This document shows positions 46,534-55,412 of a DNA stretch of 64,000 bases, in pieces (position 1 is the first letter of the stretch; the number at the start of each line of letters is the position of its first letter). This DNA is from Paraburkholderia caffeinilytica (GTDB lineage: Bacteria > Pseudomonadota > Gammaproteobacteria > Burkholderiales > Burkholderiaceae). The stretch lies in assembly GCF_003368325.1 (NCBI RefSeq), contig NZ_CP031467.1:2976001-3040000 (forward strand), written 5' to 3'. The translations under genes and the position numbers were made by a program. The notes under the pieces are model-generated. The model saw only the letters and a program-made list of their open reading frames with translations. It had not been told where the DNA came from and searched no databases.

Positions 46534-46926
46534 TCAGGTGTTGTCGGCGCGGGAGGTTTTGCGTTTGACGGCCCATTTGTAGCGTTCAACCAGTCGGGCA
46601 GCAGCGGCCAGAGCTTGCTCCCGCCAACGATCCTCGACGGCTCGAATGTGGATATCCTCGCGCGCCAACGCATAAGGGGCCCAATGCGCTCGAACTTCGC
46701 CCACAGGCAAATGATTGCTCTCCGACGTAATGGCGCGGAACAACTGGAACTCAGGTTCGTTTTCGGCCCTTGTCCAGGAAGCGAGAGGACACATTGCACG
46801 AGCCGTTTCGATCACGCCCAATCTACCGCTAAGCAAATCCTTTGCTCGGGCGTGAATCTTTCGGCAATGCTTTCGCCAGAGCGCCTCGTTTGTAATTCCC
46901 ATTGGCGTCGGGAAAGTTGGTTCCAT
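46534..46926 (-). CDS. Unrecognised 130-residue protein
   Basis: No signal peptide or membrane segment, and a mostly helical profile with LWRKHCRKIHARAKDLLSG, a central MCPLASWTRAENEPEFQLF, LPVGEVRAHWAPYAL and ending VERYKWAVKRK. Conserved-looking Trp, Glu and Arg positions suggest a real folded domain, possibly of the DUF2489 type, but I am not sure. It reads into the next gene with a 21-base gap, so the two are probably one transcript and may work together. Confidence 0.6.
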   Translation of the reverse strand: MEPTFPTPMGITNEALWRKHCRKIHARAKDLLSGRLGVIETARAMCPLASWTRAENEPEFQLFRAITSESNHLPVGEVRAHWAPYALAREDIHIRAVEDRWREQALAAAARLVERYKWAVKRKTSRADNT

Positions 46927-47043
46927 CGGCTTCCTGTAGTTGATCCGGAATTAAGCCATTCGTCGAGGGCGATTCGTACGTGGACGTCGAGCGTTCGAAA
47001 TGGCGGCTAAAGCCGCCATGATCATGCTTAGTGTTGTGTTTCG

Positions 47044-47376
47044 TCAGTTGGCTCGAGGGCGTTCGGCAACTTCAGTAACTTGTTTCCTTGACCGCCGTGC
47101 CATCAGCGATCCTGCGAGCATTCCGCGATACAAACCCACATCAGTCTTGGCCCGTCGCTCCGACTGACACGCTATTCCTTCCAGCGCAAGGATCAATTGC
47201 TCGTTGTCATCCGCTGACCAGCCGCCAATCCGGACCGACTGCGCAATGGCCGCTAACCGTCCAAATTGCTGGACATAAAATTCCCCCGCGCTTGCCGCTG
47301 CATCGAGCAGACCTTCGATAAACTCATCGTGCGTACGGGGTTTGGAAAGAGACGAAGGGGTATTTGAAGAAGTCAC
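47044..47376 (-). CDS. Unrecognised 110-residue protein
   Basis: GTG start at 47376 with GGGAG six bases before it. Predicted soluble and helical, with THDEFIEGLLDAAASAGEFYVQQF, a WSADDNEQLILALEGIACQ segment and a basic C-terminus. No family recognised. It precedes the 130-residue gene by 117 bases on the same strand. Together with its neighbours it belongs to a stretch of less conserved content between tRNA-Ser and the coiled-coil gene. Confidence 0.5.
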   Translation of the reverse strand: MTSSNTPSSLSKPRTHDEFIEGLLDAAASAGEFYVQQFGRLAAIAQSVRIGGWSADDNEQLILALEGIACQSERRAKTDVGLYRGMLAGSLMARRSRKQVTEVAERPRAN

Positions 47377-47659
47377 AAGACACTCCCGTTACATGATTGA
47401 GCCGCTATCGCGCGGCCATGTGCGGGTAGGTGATTCGAGCTGTCAAACTCGGCCACCTTTGTCCAGGCGACATCCAAAAGTATAAATCACCGCACCCAGC
47501 TAGAGATCAACCATCCAGGCAAATCGGAATCTTCTTCACGCCCCTTGCGGTTCATAGATACGCAAGTAGGATCGCGCGTCTCACAACCGAACGAGGCAGC
47601 GTTTCACCCGCCCCGACGGTGTCCGTCGAATCGCATCAAGTCAACCCATAACCCCCGCC

Positions 47660-48184
47660 TCAAAAGCCGTGCCAAACAGAAAGCGTCGCACCCGTATCGT
47701 GCGAATGGAGAACCGCAACCCGTGCCGTTCCAGAAAAGACCCAGTCGTCGACGATCAACGACAACCTTCGCTGCGGTTGCGCGCCGAGCGTTAGAGTCGC
47801 GTTTGGCAACTGGACTATTGAGAGCTGCGGCGCGGTCGATGGCCCCAGATTGAGATAACTCGATGCCTGCTGCGGCGCCGCCTCAGGCGTTGGCGTTGGC
47901 CTGGCATTCCCGGCGGCAAATCGAAAATCGCGGGTCGCCTGCGTGCTATAGAAACTTTCGATCTGCGCGTAAAACGGCTTTCTCCGATCCGACTGATATT
48001 CCATGTCATAGCGGTGCAAATACCGTTGCGGTTCCGGAATGGGCGGAACAACCGTCTCGGGTAGCGACGCGATACTCGCAACGGTCATCTCTTCGGCCGA
48101 ATCGATGACAAGGTCGCCCGCGAACGCATATTGGCTCAGCATAAAAAATATTGCGCCGACAATCCTTTCGCTCAGGCAGGTCAT
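47660..48184 (-). CDS. Unrecognised secreted protein
   Basis: 174 residues from ATG 48184, chosen because GGAGG lies 7 bases before it; an ATG two codons up is too close to that site. N-terminal signal peptide MTCLSERIVGAIFFMLSQYAFAG. The rest is Pro-rich with PPIPEPQRYLHRYDMEYQSDRRKPFYAQ and a C-terminal beta-rich segment RRLSLIVDDWVFSGTARVAVLHSHD. Likely periplasmic or exported. No family recognised and no partner gene evident. The nearest neighbour upstream, 470 bases away, is divergent. Confidence 0.55.
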   Translation of the reverse strand: MTCLSERIVGAIFFMLSQYAFAGDLVIDSAEEMTVASIASLPETVVPPIPEPQRYLHRYDMEYQSDRRKPFYAQIESFYSTQATRDFRFAAGNARPTPTPEAAPQQASSYLNLGPSTAPQLSIVQLPNATLTLGAQPQRRLSLIVDDWVFSGTARVAVLHSHDTGATLSVWHGF

Positions 48185-48656
48185 GACCATGCCTCCAATG
48201 AAGGAATTGAAACGTCACGTTACTGACCGTTACGCCTAAGTGGACCGCCGACCGCCCCTGCAGTTTTGCTTTAATCAATACATTGTAGTCAGCCCTTCGC
48301 TTCTGGCTAGCAATGTATGCAGCGCCCTCCGTGCTCCGGAGATTGAGGTGGGACGCGGTACGGCCTGGCGCACGAATTGAAAGCAATTAGAAATAAATAT
48401 GACGCTTTTTTGTCAGAAACATTCCCGACTGAATTCGATGTGCGCAGCCACTGCCTATTAGATCGATTCGCGTTCTCGATCCGCCGAACGACGGTGAAAA
48501 ATAAGTGGCACTTCCCGAGTCGTCTGAGTGCCTGTAAAGTCATACAGCGTTTTCGCGTCGGGTCTAAAAATACCGACACCAAACGCATAGCCACAACGAT
48601 GTCCCGAATAGTTTGCAAGACCGGTGTTGTAAAACAGGCTTCAAAAGGGGATTCAC
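48185..48656. other. A/T-richer divergent gap upstream of the coiled-coil gene
   Basis: 472 bases with visibly more A and T than the surroundings, especially 48370-48420 (for example AATTAGAAATAAATATGAC). TTGAAA at 48377 and TATGAC at 48398 are only 15 bases apart, a possible but weak promoter. No gene is supported. Confidence 0.5.
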
Positions 48657-49415
48657 ATGTCAGTCGGCAATTCGGTCGTTGACACGACCAAAAGCAGCAC
48701 GAAATACAAAGTCATCAAGTGGTCGATTATCGGGTTGTGCATTGCTATCGGCGCACCGCTCGCCATTTTGCTGGTCAAGGGCCTGGTCGGCCTGATCCTC
48801 GCGGCGGTGATCGGGCTTGCGGCGATCAACTTCGGTCCCGTGCTCGCCATGAAGTTCGCGAACCAGAAGGTCAAGATGTTCGTGAACGAAGCGAAGTCGA
48901 ACCCGATCGAGACGCTCTATAACGAGCTGGCCGAAAAGCAGGAAGGCGCCGAGCGGTTCAAGAAGAGCATCACCGACTTCCGCACCGAAGTAAAAAACTT
49001 CGAAGATAAAACCGCGCAGTTCAAAAAGCAGTATCCCGAAGACGCCGCGCGTTTCGAAACCCAACTCGCGACGATGAAAAAACTGCTGGCGTTTCGCGAG
49101 GGGCGCTATAAGCAGGTACAGGACGAACTCAAGCGATTTTCCGACGCGATCGACCGGGCCAAAGCACTGTGGGATATGTCGCAATCCGCGCAACGCATGA
49201 ACAAGATTGCCGGCATGCAATCCAGCGACACGTTCGCGCAAATCAAGACGGACGCCGCGCTCGATTCCGTGATGAACTCGGTCAACAAGGCATTTTCCGA
49301 AATGGAAACGTCGCTGATGGAAAGCGCGGAAGTGCAGCAAGCCAAGGCCGCTACCGAGCTGGGCGCGATCAATCCGCCCGCCCAGCAACTGGGCTCGCCC
49401 GCAGCGCCCAAATAA
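48657..49415 (+). CDS. Membrane-anchored coiled-coil protein
   Basis: 252 residues. A hydrophobic double segment (about 19-60, KWSIIGLCIAIGAPLAILL then GLVGLILAAVIGLAAINFG) anchors it in the inner membrane. A long charged helical region (about 80-180) follows, with LYNELAEKQEGAERFKKSI, DFRTEVKNFEDKTAQFKKQ and a region near 185-230 with ALWDMSQSAQRMNKIAG, loosely like PspA/ESCRT-III helices, though I would not assign that family. AGGGG stands 8 bases before the ATG. The next gene, a solute-binding/LysM fusion, starts 42 bases after its stop, so the two form a likely operon. Confidence 0.75.
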   Translation: MSVGNSVVDTTKSSTKYKVIKWSIIGLCIAIGAPLAILLVKGLVGLILAAVIGLAAINFGPVLAMKFANQKVKMFVNEAKSNPIETLYNELAEKQEGAERFKKSITDFRTEVKNFEDKTAQFKKQYPEDAARFETQLATMKKLLAFREGRYKQVQDELKRFSDAIDRAKALWDMSQSAQRMNKIAGMQSSDTFAQIKTDAALDSVMNSVNKAFSEMETSLMESAEVQQAKAATELGAINPPAQQLGSPAAPK

Positions 49416-49457
49416 TCAGGCGCGCGTCGCTCGACCACTCAACTCGATCGAAAAACA

Positions 49458-50648
49458 ATGAAGAAAATTCTGGCTTCGGTTCTTTTCCTGATCTTGCTCG
49501 CTGCCGGTTGGTATATCCACGAGGGCGGCCTGAAAAATCCGCTTAACACCGGCCAGAGCGCCGACAAAGACACCGTCGCGGTGAGCGGCGGAGGGAACGG
49601 CGGGGTGAACGGCGGGGTGAACGGGATAGACACCGGCAACCCCGGCAACGCCGACAAAACACCGGCCCCGAGCAACCCGGACGGTTTCGTGCCCAACAAG
49701 GACACGCTGAAGTCGATCCTGAGCAACGGCGTCGTACGCGTCAGCGTCGAAAATCCCTCGCGGCCGTTTTACTCGGAAGACAACGGCAAGCCGCAAGGCT
49801 TCAACGTCGACTTCGCCAACCTGCTGTTCGCCCAGAAAGAGTTCACCTCGGGCGACCATCCGACCATCGCGGTCGACACGCATCACGGCGTGGACACGTA
49901 TCCGGCGGTCCCGGATCAACTGACGAAAACCGACAAGCAGGGCAACACCGTCGTCGACGTCGCCATGGACGGCCTGACGTTCCCCGACAACACCCCGAGC
50001 GGCGTGGTCTATTCGATTCCCTATGTCGAGGACTTCGGCTATTCGTTGATTGTCGCCAAGGGCTCGCCGGTCCGCTCCGCAGCCGATCTGGCGGGCAAAA
50101 CGCTCGGAGTGCTGCAGGGCGATCCGGACGTGAAGGCGTTTGTGCAGAAAGCGTTTCCGAATAGCAAAATCGTCGAGCTATCGGATGCGAGCATCGAGGG
50201 GCAGCGTTCCTGGATGTCGCACTTCCTGGACGAGCATCAAGTCGACGCCATCGTCTACGACTATCCGTTCGGCGTATCGGAGATCAAGGGCACCGACCTG
50301 ACGTTCGCGGTCACGAAGCTGGACGGCTCCAACCTCGCGTACAAGATCGGCGTGCGCAAGGAGGACAGCGCGCTGCTGATTTACCTGAACTCCGCGATTG
50401 CGAAGGTGAAGCAATCGCCGGCCTATCTGGACCTGCTGCGTAAATACTTCATCAGCGACCAGGTGCTCACCACCGCTGCGACCGGCGGCGAGAAGACCTA
50501 CGTGGTCCGCTCCGGCGACACGCTGAATGCCATTGCCGCGAGCCAACTGGGAAGCGGCGCGCGGTTTGTGGAGGTGCAGAAGCGCAACAACCTGCCGAAC
50601 CCGAACCTCATCCTGATCGGGCAGCACCTGATCATTCCGGTGCGCTGA
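49458..50648 (+). CDS. Solute-binding family 3 domain fused to LysM
   Basis: 396 residues. An N-terminal hydrophobic segment (about 4-19) acts as signal or anchor. A low-complexity linker (43-76) has NGGV repeats. A family 3 periplasmic binding domain (about 82-332) carries VVRVSVENPSRPFYSEDNGK, PQGFNVDFANLL, VDVAMDGLTFPDN and AADLAGKTLGVLQGDPDVKAFV. A C-terminal LysM (about 347-395) carries YVVRSGDTLNAIA, NNLPNPNLILIGQHLIIP. LysM binds peptidoglycan, so the ligand-binding module would be tethered to the cell wall. No lytic domain is present. It is co-transcribed with the coiled-coil membrane protein. Confidence 0.85.
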   Translation: MKKILASVLFLILLAAGWYIHEGGLKNPLNTGQSADKDTVAVSGGGNGGVNGGVNGIDTGNPGNADKTPAPSNPDGFVPNKDTLKSILSNGVVRVSVENPSRPFYSEDNGKPQGFNVDFANLLFAQKEFTSGDHPTIAVDTHHGVDTYPAVPDQLTKTDKQGNTVVDVAMDGLTFPDNTPSGVVYSIPYVEDFGYSLIVAKGSPVRSAADLAGKTLGVLQGDPDVKAFVQKAFPNSKIVELSDASIEGQRSWMSHFLDEHQVDAIVYDYPFGVSEIKGTDLTFAVTKLDGSNLAYKIGVRKEDSALLIYLNSAIAKVKQSPAYLDLLRKYFISDQVLTTAATGGEKTYVVRSGDTLNAIAASQLGSGARFVEVQKRNNLPNPNLILIGQHLIIPVR

Positions 50649-50664
50649 CGCGGTAGGTTTTCAT

Positions 50665-50685
50665 GCCGGGCCTTCGCGGCCCGGC
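50665..50685 (+). terminator. Possible hairpin terminator after the LysM fusion
   Basis: Stem GCCGGGCC / GGCCCGGC with a TTCGC loop, 17 bases after the stop. It has no T tract, so it may only stabilise the mRNA end. Confidence 0.35.
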
Positions 50686-50919
50686 GACGCCGAGCGCAGC
50701 CATTACAGTACATACATGCGCTGCTCAGCCCGACAATCGAAAACATCAATAAGTTATGCTGACTTATTGCCGGATTCAGACATAACAGCGCTCCTCAGAC
50801 GGTTCGCTGCCAATGCTGCGGACTCGCGACGCATACGCGTTTCCCGGCTCGGGGAGGCTGTCTGGCGATCCTCTGTACAATTGGACGATCGTCATCATCG
50901 ACCCACCTCGACCGAATTC

Positions 50920-51705
50920 ATGGCCATTACCTACAAGACTCCTGACGACATCGCCAAGCTGCGCATTTCCGGCCGCCTCGCGGCCGACGTACTGGCGATG
51001 ATCGGCGAGCACGTCAAGGCCGGTGTCTCCACCGACGAGCTTGACGCACTGTGCAACGACTACATTGTCAATACACAAAAGTCGATTCCGGCAAATGTTG
51101 GCTATTTGGGTTTTCCGAAGACGGTATGCACGTCCGTCAACCAGGTGGTGTGCCACGGCATTCCCAACCGCAGCGAAATCCTGAAAGACGGCGACATCAT
51201 CAATATCGACGTCGCGATCATCAAGGACGGTTATTTTGGCGACACCAGCCGCATGTATTGCGTCGGCCAGCCGAGCACCGTGGCGCGCCAGTTGATCGAC
51301 ACGACCTATGAAGCGATGCTGGCCGGCATTCGCGAGGTCAAGCCAGGCGCTACGCTTGGCGACGTCGGCTACGCCATCCAGAAGGTCGCGCAGCGCGACG
51401 GCTTTTCTATCGTGCGTGACTATTGCGGGCACGGCATCGGCCGTGTCTATCACGAAGACCCGCAAGTGTTGCACTACGGTCAGCCGGGCCAGGGCGTGCG
51501 TCTGAAGCCGGGCATGGTCTTCACGATCGAGCCCATGATCAACGCGGGCCGCGCCGGCACTGCGGTGCAGCGTGACGGCTGGACGGTGGTCACCAAAGAC
51601 CGCTCGCTGTCGGCGCAATGGGAGCACATGATCGCCGTGACCGAAGAAGGCTACGAGCTGCTGACGCCGTGGCCGGACGGCACCGGCGCTTACGAAGCGC
51701 CTTGA
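50920..51705 (+). CDS. map: Type I methionine aminopeptidase
   Basis: 261 residues. Removes the initiator methionine. All five metal ligands are in place: DVAIIKDGYFGDTS (two Asp), GHGIGR (His), FTIEPM (Glu) and AQWEHM (Glu), plus CHGIPN with the substrate His. No ribosome site is visible before ATG 50920. It lies away from rpsB-tsf, where the main betaproteobacterial map usually sits, so it may be a second copy; the window cannot show that. Neighbouring genes are unrelated. Confidence 0.93.
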   Translation: MAITYKTPDDIAKLRISGRLAADVLAMIGEHVKAGVSTDELDALCNDYIVNTQKSIPANVGYLGFPKTVCTSVNQVVCHGIPNRSEILKDGDIINIDVAIIKDGYFGDTSRMYCVGQPSTVARQLIDTTYEAMLAGIREVKPGATLGDVGYAIQKVAQRDGFSIVRDYCGHGIGRVYHEDPQVLHYGQPGQGVRLKPGMVFTIEPMINAGRAGTAVQRDGWTVVTKDRSLSAQWEHMIAVTEEGYELLTPWPDGTGAYEAP

Positions 51706-51890
51706 ACGCAGTCGCCCGCGCGCCTGACGAACCGGCTATCAAGGCGGCAGGCGTGCGAATTGCTGCGCAGTGGGCGCGCGGCGCCTGCACCTTGAAGCGG
51801 CGCTGCGGTTCAATCCGGTAAATAAGGATTTGACTCGCGCGCCGGTTCGGTTAAAGCTACGCCTTAGGGTTTCAAGGGGTTTCCGTCTGC

Positions 51891-52424
51891 ATGAGTCCGT
51901 CATTGACCGTTCGCCGTATCGCCGCTGATCAGGGCGCCGTTTTCCGCGAACTCCGTACTGCGTCGCTGCGGGAGGCGCCCTATGCCTTCGGCGAAACGCT
52001 AGAGGACGCGCTGTCGGCGGATGCCGCCACGTTCGACGCCACCGCTGCCGACCACGCTGTTTCGTTTGTCTTCGCCAGTTTCATCCTCTATACCGAGGGG
52101 CATCCTGCAGGACTGATCGAAGCCTATTTCGACGACTCCGCGGCGCGTCGCGCGTTCGTCTGCGAGTTGTGGGTGGCGCCGGCCGTGCGTCATCTGCGAG
52201 GCGGTGAACTGCTGGTCGACACCGCCAGTTCCTGGCTCGCCGGCGAAGGCGCGATGGAAATCTACGCCTGGGTCGCCGACGCCAACCGCAATGCGATGCG
52301 CTTTTATGAGGCGCTCGGCTTTGGTCCGACCGGCGAGCACCGGCGCGTCGCACGCGCGCCCGAGCAGGTCGAAAGCCTGCTGGTGCGACACGTGCCGACC
52401 ACTTCGCAGGTATTTCAGCAGTGA
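51891..52424 (+). CDS. GNAT-family N-acetyltransferase
   Basis: 177 residues. The GNAT fold is recognisable from ELWVAPAVRHLRGGELLVDTA (motif A, Arg/Gly acetyl-CoA loop, about 87-107) and DANRNAMRFYEALGF (motif B, about 129-143). The acyl acceptor is unknown. It stands alone between map and minC with no clear operon partner. Confidence 0.87.
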   Translation: MSPSLTVRRIAADQGAVFRELRTASLREAPYAFGETLEDALSADAATFDATAADHAVSFVFASFILYTEGHPAGLIEAYFDDSAARRAFVCELWVAPAVRHLRGGELLVDTASSWLAGEGAMEIYAWVADANRNAMRFYEALGFGPTGEHRRVARAPEQVESLLVRHVPTTSQVFQQ

Positions 52425-52650
52425 TCCCGCGAGCGGCGCGTCTGCCTGCCGCTCACTTCCCATCCCCATCCGCGTCGCTACAGCGTTCATCGCCGAGTTC
52501 ATGGCCAGATAGGCGGCCTAAGCACGGCCTGAATGGCCGAGGCGTGGCCACGTCATGGGTATTCAGGCCGCAGTGCCGCGTTCTCTCGGCAAAAAAACTC
52601 GCTCGTCGCCTGGACGCCTGTAAAATACGCAAAATTTTTTGCCGAACGCT

Positions 52651-53490
52651 ATGTCGCCCAAGAAATCGCCCTTTTTCGAACTCCGCAGCGGCTCTGTCGA
52701 CACGCTCCTGTTTGTGGTCAAGACAACCGACCTCGACGCAATGCGTGCCGAACTGACCCGGCGCTTCGAGGCGACCCCCGAATTTTTCGCTAACGATGTC
52801 GTCGCGATCGACGTGCGCCGGCTCGCCGAGAACGAACGCGTGCCGCTCGCCGACATCGCGCAACTGCTCGACAGCGTACGCATGCGTCCGGTCGGCGTGG
52901 TGGCCAACGCGCACCAGACATGGGCAGTGGAATCCGCGCTGCCCTTGCTCGAAGCGCGTGACCGTCGCGGCGCTTCCGCAAAGTCCGCTGACGAAGAAGC
53001 CGCCCATGCGGCCGTGACGGCACCGGAAGCGCCCGCCACGAACGCGACGCTGCCGGACGATCTGTTCTCGGCAGCACCCGTAGCGGCCACACCGGCCACA
53101 GCCGCCGCGGTCGAACCCGCACCCGCGGCCGAGCCCGTGCGCCTCGCCACGTCGTCGCAAACCACCGTGGTCGACAAGCCGCTGCGCTCGGGCCAGCGCA
53201 TCTACGCGAAGGGCGATCTGGTCGTGCTCGGTCTGGTGAGCTACGGCGCGGAAGTGATCGCGGAAGGCAACATCCATATTTACGCGCCGCTGCGCGGCCG
53301 GGCGTTGGCCGGCGTGCAGGGCAATCACGACGCGCGCATTTTCTGCACGTGTCTCGAACCGGAACTGATCTCGATCGCGGGCATCTATCGTACGACCGAG
53401 AACCCGCTGCCGGCCGACGTGCTCGGCAAGCCGGTACAGATCTGGCTCGAAGAAGAAAAGTTGATGATTGAACCGCTGCGGCTCACCTGA
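52651..53490 (+). CDS. minC: Septum-site determining protein MinC
   Basis: 279 residues. Division inhibitor that blocks FtsZ assembly away from midcell. N-terminal FtsZ-interacting domain (about 1-110), an Ala/Pro/Glu-rich linker (about 115-168) and a C-terminal beta-helix domain (about 170-275) with [38 protein letters not shown] and the MinD-contact region. First gene of minCDE. The start [14 protein letters not shown] at 52651 is chosen by alignment; there is no good ribosome site, which may keep MinC low relative to MinD. Confidence 0.95.
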   Translation: MSPKKSPFFELRSGSVDTLLFVVKTTDLDAMRAELTRRFEATPEFFANDVVAIDVRRLAENERVPLADIAQLLDSVRMRPVGVVANAHQTWAVESALPLLEARDRRGASAKSADEEAAHAAVTAPEAPATNATLPDDLFSAAPVAATPATAAAVEPAPAAEPVRLATSSQTTVVDKPLRSGQRIYAKGDLVVLGLVSYGAEVIAEGNIHIYAPLRGRALAGVQGNHDARIFCTCLEPELISIAGIYRTTENPLPADVLGKPVQIWLEEEKLMIEPLRLT

Positions 53491-53594
53491 TCGACGTGAA
53501 GCGCGCGCTGCCCTGAACGCACACGGCACGCGGGGCTTCACGGCAAATATGGCCGCACATAACTGACGAAATTGACGAACACAAGGTAAGGGTA

Positions 53595-54410
53595 ATGGCA
53601 AAAATCATTGTGGTGACTTCGGGCAAGGGCGGCGTGGGCAAGACGACCACGAGCGCGAGTTTTGCATCGGCCCTCGCACTGCGTGGCAGCAAAACCGCCG
53701 TGATCGACTTCGACGTCGGCCTGCGCAATCTCGACCTCATCATGGGCTGTGAGCGCCGTGTGGTGTACGACCTGATCAACGTGATCCAGGGCGAAGCCAA
53801 TCTGAATCAGGCGCTGATCAAGGACAAGAAGTGCGAGAACCTGTTCATCCTGCCGGCCTCGCAAACGCGCGACAAAGACGCGCTGACCATGGAAGGCGTC
53901 GAGAAGGTCATCAACGACCTGATCGCGATGGACTTCGAATTCATCGTCTGCGATTCGCCGGCCGGTATCGAATCGGGCGCGCTGCTCGCCATGCACTTCG
54001 CCGACGAAGCGCTGATCGTGACCAATCCGGAAGTCTCCTCGGTGCGTGACTCGGACCGTATCCTCGGCATCCTGTCGTCGAAGACCAAGCGCGCGATCGA
54101 AGGCAAGGAGCCGATCAAGGAACACCTGCTGATCACCCGCTACAACCCGAAGCGCGTGAGCGAAGGCGAAATGCTGTCGCTCACCGACATCCAGGAAATT
54201 CTGCGCATCGATCTGATCGGCGTGATTCCGGAATCGGAAGCGGTGCTGCATGCGTCGAACCAGGGGCTGCCGGCCGTGCACCTCGACGGAACGGACGTTG
54301 CCGAAGCCTATAAAGATGTCGTGTCGCGTTTCCTCGGCGAGCAGAAATCGCTTCGCTTTACCGATTACCAGAAGCCAGGGCTGCTGCAGCGCCTCTTCGG
54401 CACCAAGTAA
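53595..54410 (+). CDS. minD: Septum-site determining ATPase MinD
   Basis: 271 residues. Membrane-cycling ATPase that recruits MinC and oscillates with MinE. Deviant Walker [10 protein letters not shown] with signature Lys, [18 protein letters not shown], Walker [15 protein letters not shown], and the C-terminal amphipathic membrane helix [15 protein letters not shown]-type site before the ATG. 104 bases after minC and 14 before minE. Confidence 0.97.
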   Translation: MAKIIVVTSGKGGVGKTTTSASFASALALRGSKTAVIDFDVGLRNLDLIMGCERRVVYDLINVIQGEANLNQALIKDKKCENLFILPASQTRDKDALTMEGVEKVINDLIAMDFEFIVCDSPAGIESGALLAMHFADEALIVTNPEVSSVRDSDRILGILSSKTKRAIEGKEPIKEHLLITRYNPKRVSEGEMLSLTDIQEILRIDLIGVIPESEAVLHASNQGLPAVHLDGTDVAEAYKDVVSRFLGEQKSLRFTDYQKPGLLQRLFGTK

Positions 54411-54424
54411 GGGGAGCGCACGTA

Positions 54425-54688
54425 ATGTCGATTCTTTCGTTTTTGCTGGGCGAGAAGAAGAAGTCCGCGTCGGTAGCGAAGGAACGCCTGCAGTTGATCA
54501 TCGCGCACGAGCGCGCCGGCGGCCATGCGCCTGCCGATTACCTGCCTGCGTTGCAACGCGAACTGGTGGCCGTGATTTCAAAATACGTGAAAATTTCCAA
54601 CGACGATATTCGCGTGAGCCTGGAACGCCAGGACGACCTCGAAGTGCTCGAGGTCAAGATCGAAATACCGCAGGCGGGTTCCGCTTAA
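54425..54688 (+). CDS. minE: Division topological specificity factor MinE
   Basis: 87 residues. Short N-terminal MinD-activating segment ([22 protein letters not shown]) and a C-terminal dimerisation domain ending [13 protein letters not shown]. It drives MinD off the membrane to set the oscillation. GGGGAG precedes the ATG; the tight spacing after minD implies co-translation. Confidence 0.96.
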   Translation: MSILSFLLGEKKKSASVAKERLQLIIAHERAGGHAPADYLPALQRELVAVISKYVKISNDDIRVSLERQDDLEVLEVKIEIPQAGSA

Positions 54689-54859
54689 CCTGCTGCGCGC
54701 TCTGTTTCATTTCGTCGATGTGACGTGATGAGATGGAGCGCGTCGAAATAATCCGTTGCACTTCAACGTGCGCCGTTACACGCGCGCAGTCAGCGTCTTC
54801 CTTCCCTCGCGCATTAAACGGATAACGCCGCACTCGGTGTCTATCCAAAGAGGGAAAAC

Positions 54860-55171
54860 ATGAACAAGACCTTTCGCTTGCTGATCGCCAACGCTGTTCT
54901 GATCGCGGCTGGTGCGTCCGCTGTCGCCTCTGCTTCGGCCGAGGAAATCGTCGTGATCGCGCCGTCCGCACCGCCGGCCGTGCGTTACGAAGCCGTGCCG
55001 GCGCCGCGCGTCGGCTATGTGTGGGATCACGGTCATTGGCGTTGGGATCACGGCCGCTATGTGTGGGTCGCGGGCCACTGGCAGGCCGAGCGCGTCGGCT
55101 ACCACTGGGTGCCGGGCCACTGGGTCGAACACGGCCCGAACTATCGCTGGGTCGAAGGCCACTGGGCGTAA
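54860..55171 (+). CDS. Secreted YXWGXW/WXXGXW repeat protein
   Basis: 103 residues. Signal peptide cleaved after SASA (about 28). The mature part is built from Trp/His/Gly repeats: YVWDHGHWRWDHGRYVWVAG, HWQAERVGYHWVPGHWVEHG, YRWVEGHW, matching the WXXGXW family common in Burkholderia envelopes. Function is unknown; the His/Trp richness could bind metals, haem or carbohydrate. It has its own upstream region and is followed by a very small lipoprotein gene. Confidence 0.88.
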   Translation: MNKTFRLLIANAVLIAAGASAVASASAEEIVVIAPSAPPAVRYEAVPAPRVGYVWDHGHWRWDHGRYVWVAGHWQAERVGYHWVPGHWVEHGPNYRWVEGHWA

Positions 55172-55301
55172 GTCCGCAGGCTCCAGCAGCGTGCGGCACG
55201 GCGCGATCCATACCGCGCGTGCCGTTCCCTCCAGTTTGACGATACAGGCGTAGCGCATGCGCCCGGCGTAGCTGCACGCCGGTGTTTCAGAGGAACACGT
55301 G

Positions 55302-55412
55302 ATGAAAAAGAATCTGCTTCTGATCGCCGTACTGGCGGTCATGCTCGCCGGTTGCGTGGTCGTGCCGGCGCGGCCGGTTTATATGCGCGCGCCGGCGGTT
55401 GTCGTTTACTGA
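55302..55412 (+). CDS. 36-residue lipoprotein
   Basis: Begins MKKNLLLIAVLAVMLAGC, a complete lipoprotein signal with lipobox LAGC (Cys18), leaving a mature chain of only 19 residues rich in Val/Pro/Arg/Tyr (VVVPARPVYM). AGAGGA stands 8 bases before the ATG. It follows the WXXGXW gene by 130 bases and its stop overlaps the end of the convergent clcA by 7 bases. Similar tiny lipoproteins occur in Burkholderia; the function is unknown. Confidence 0.75.
   Translation: MKKNLLLIAVLAVMLAGCVVVPARPVYMRAPAVVVY

Noticed and set aside
45930..50920. attL/attR direct repeat of the tRNA-Ser 3' end
   Set aside because: No second copy of the CTCACCCTTTCCGCC end was found up to 50.9 kb, and no integrase gene is present, so an integrated island is not proven.
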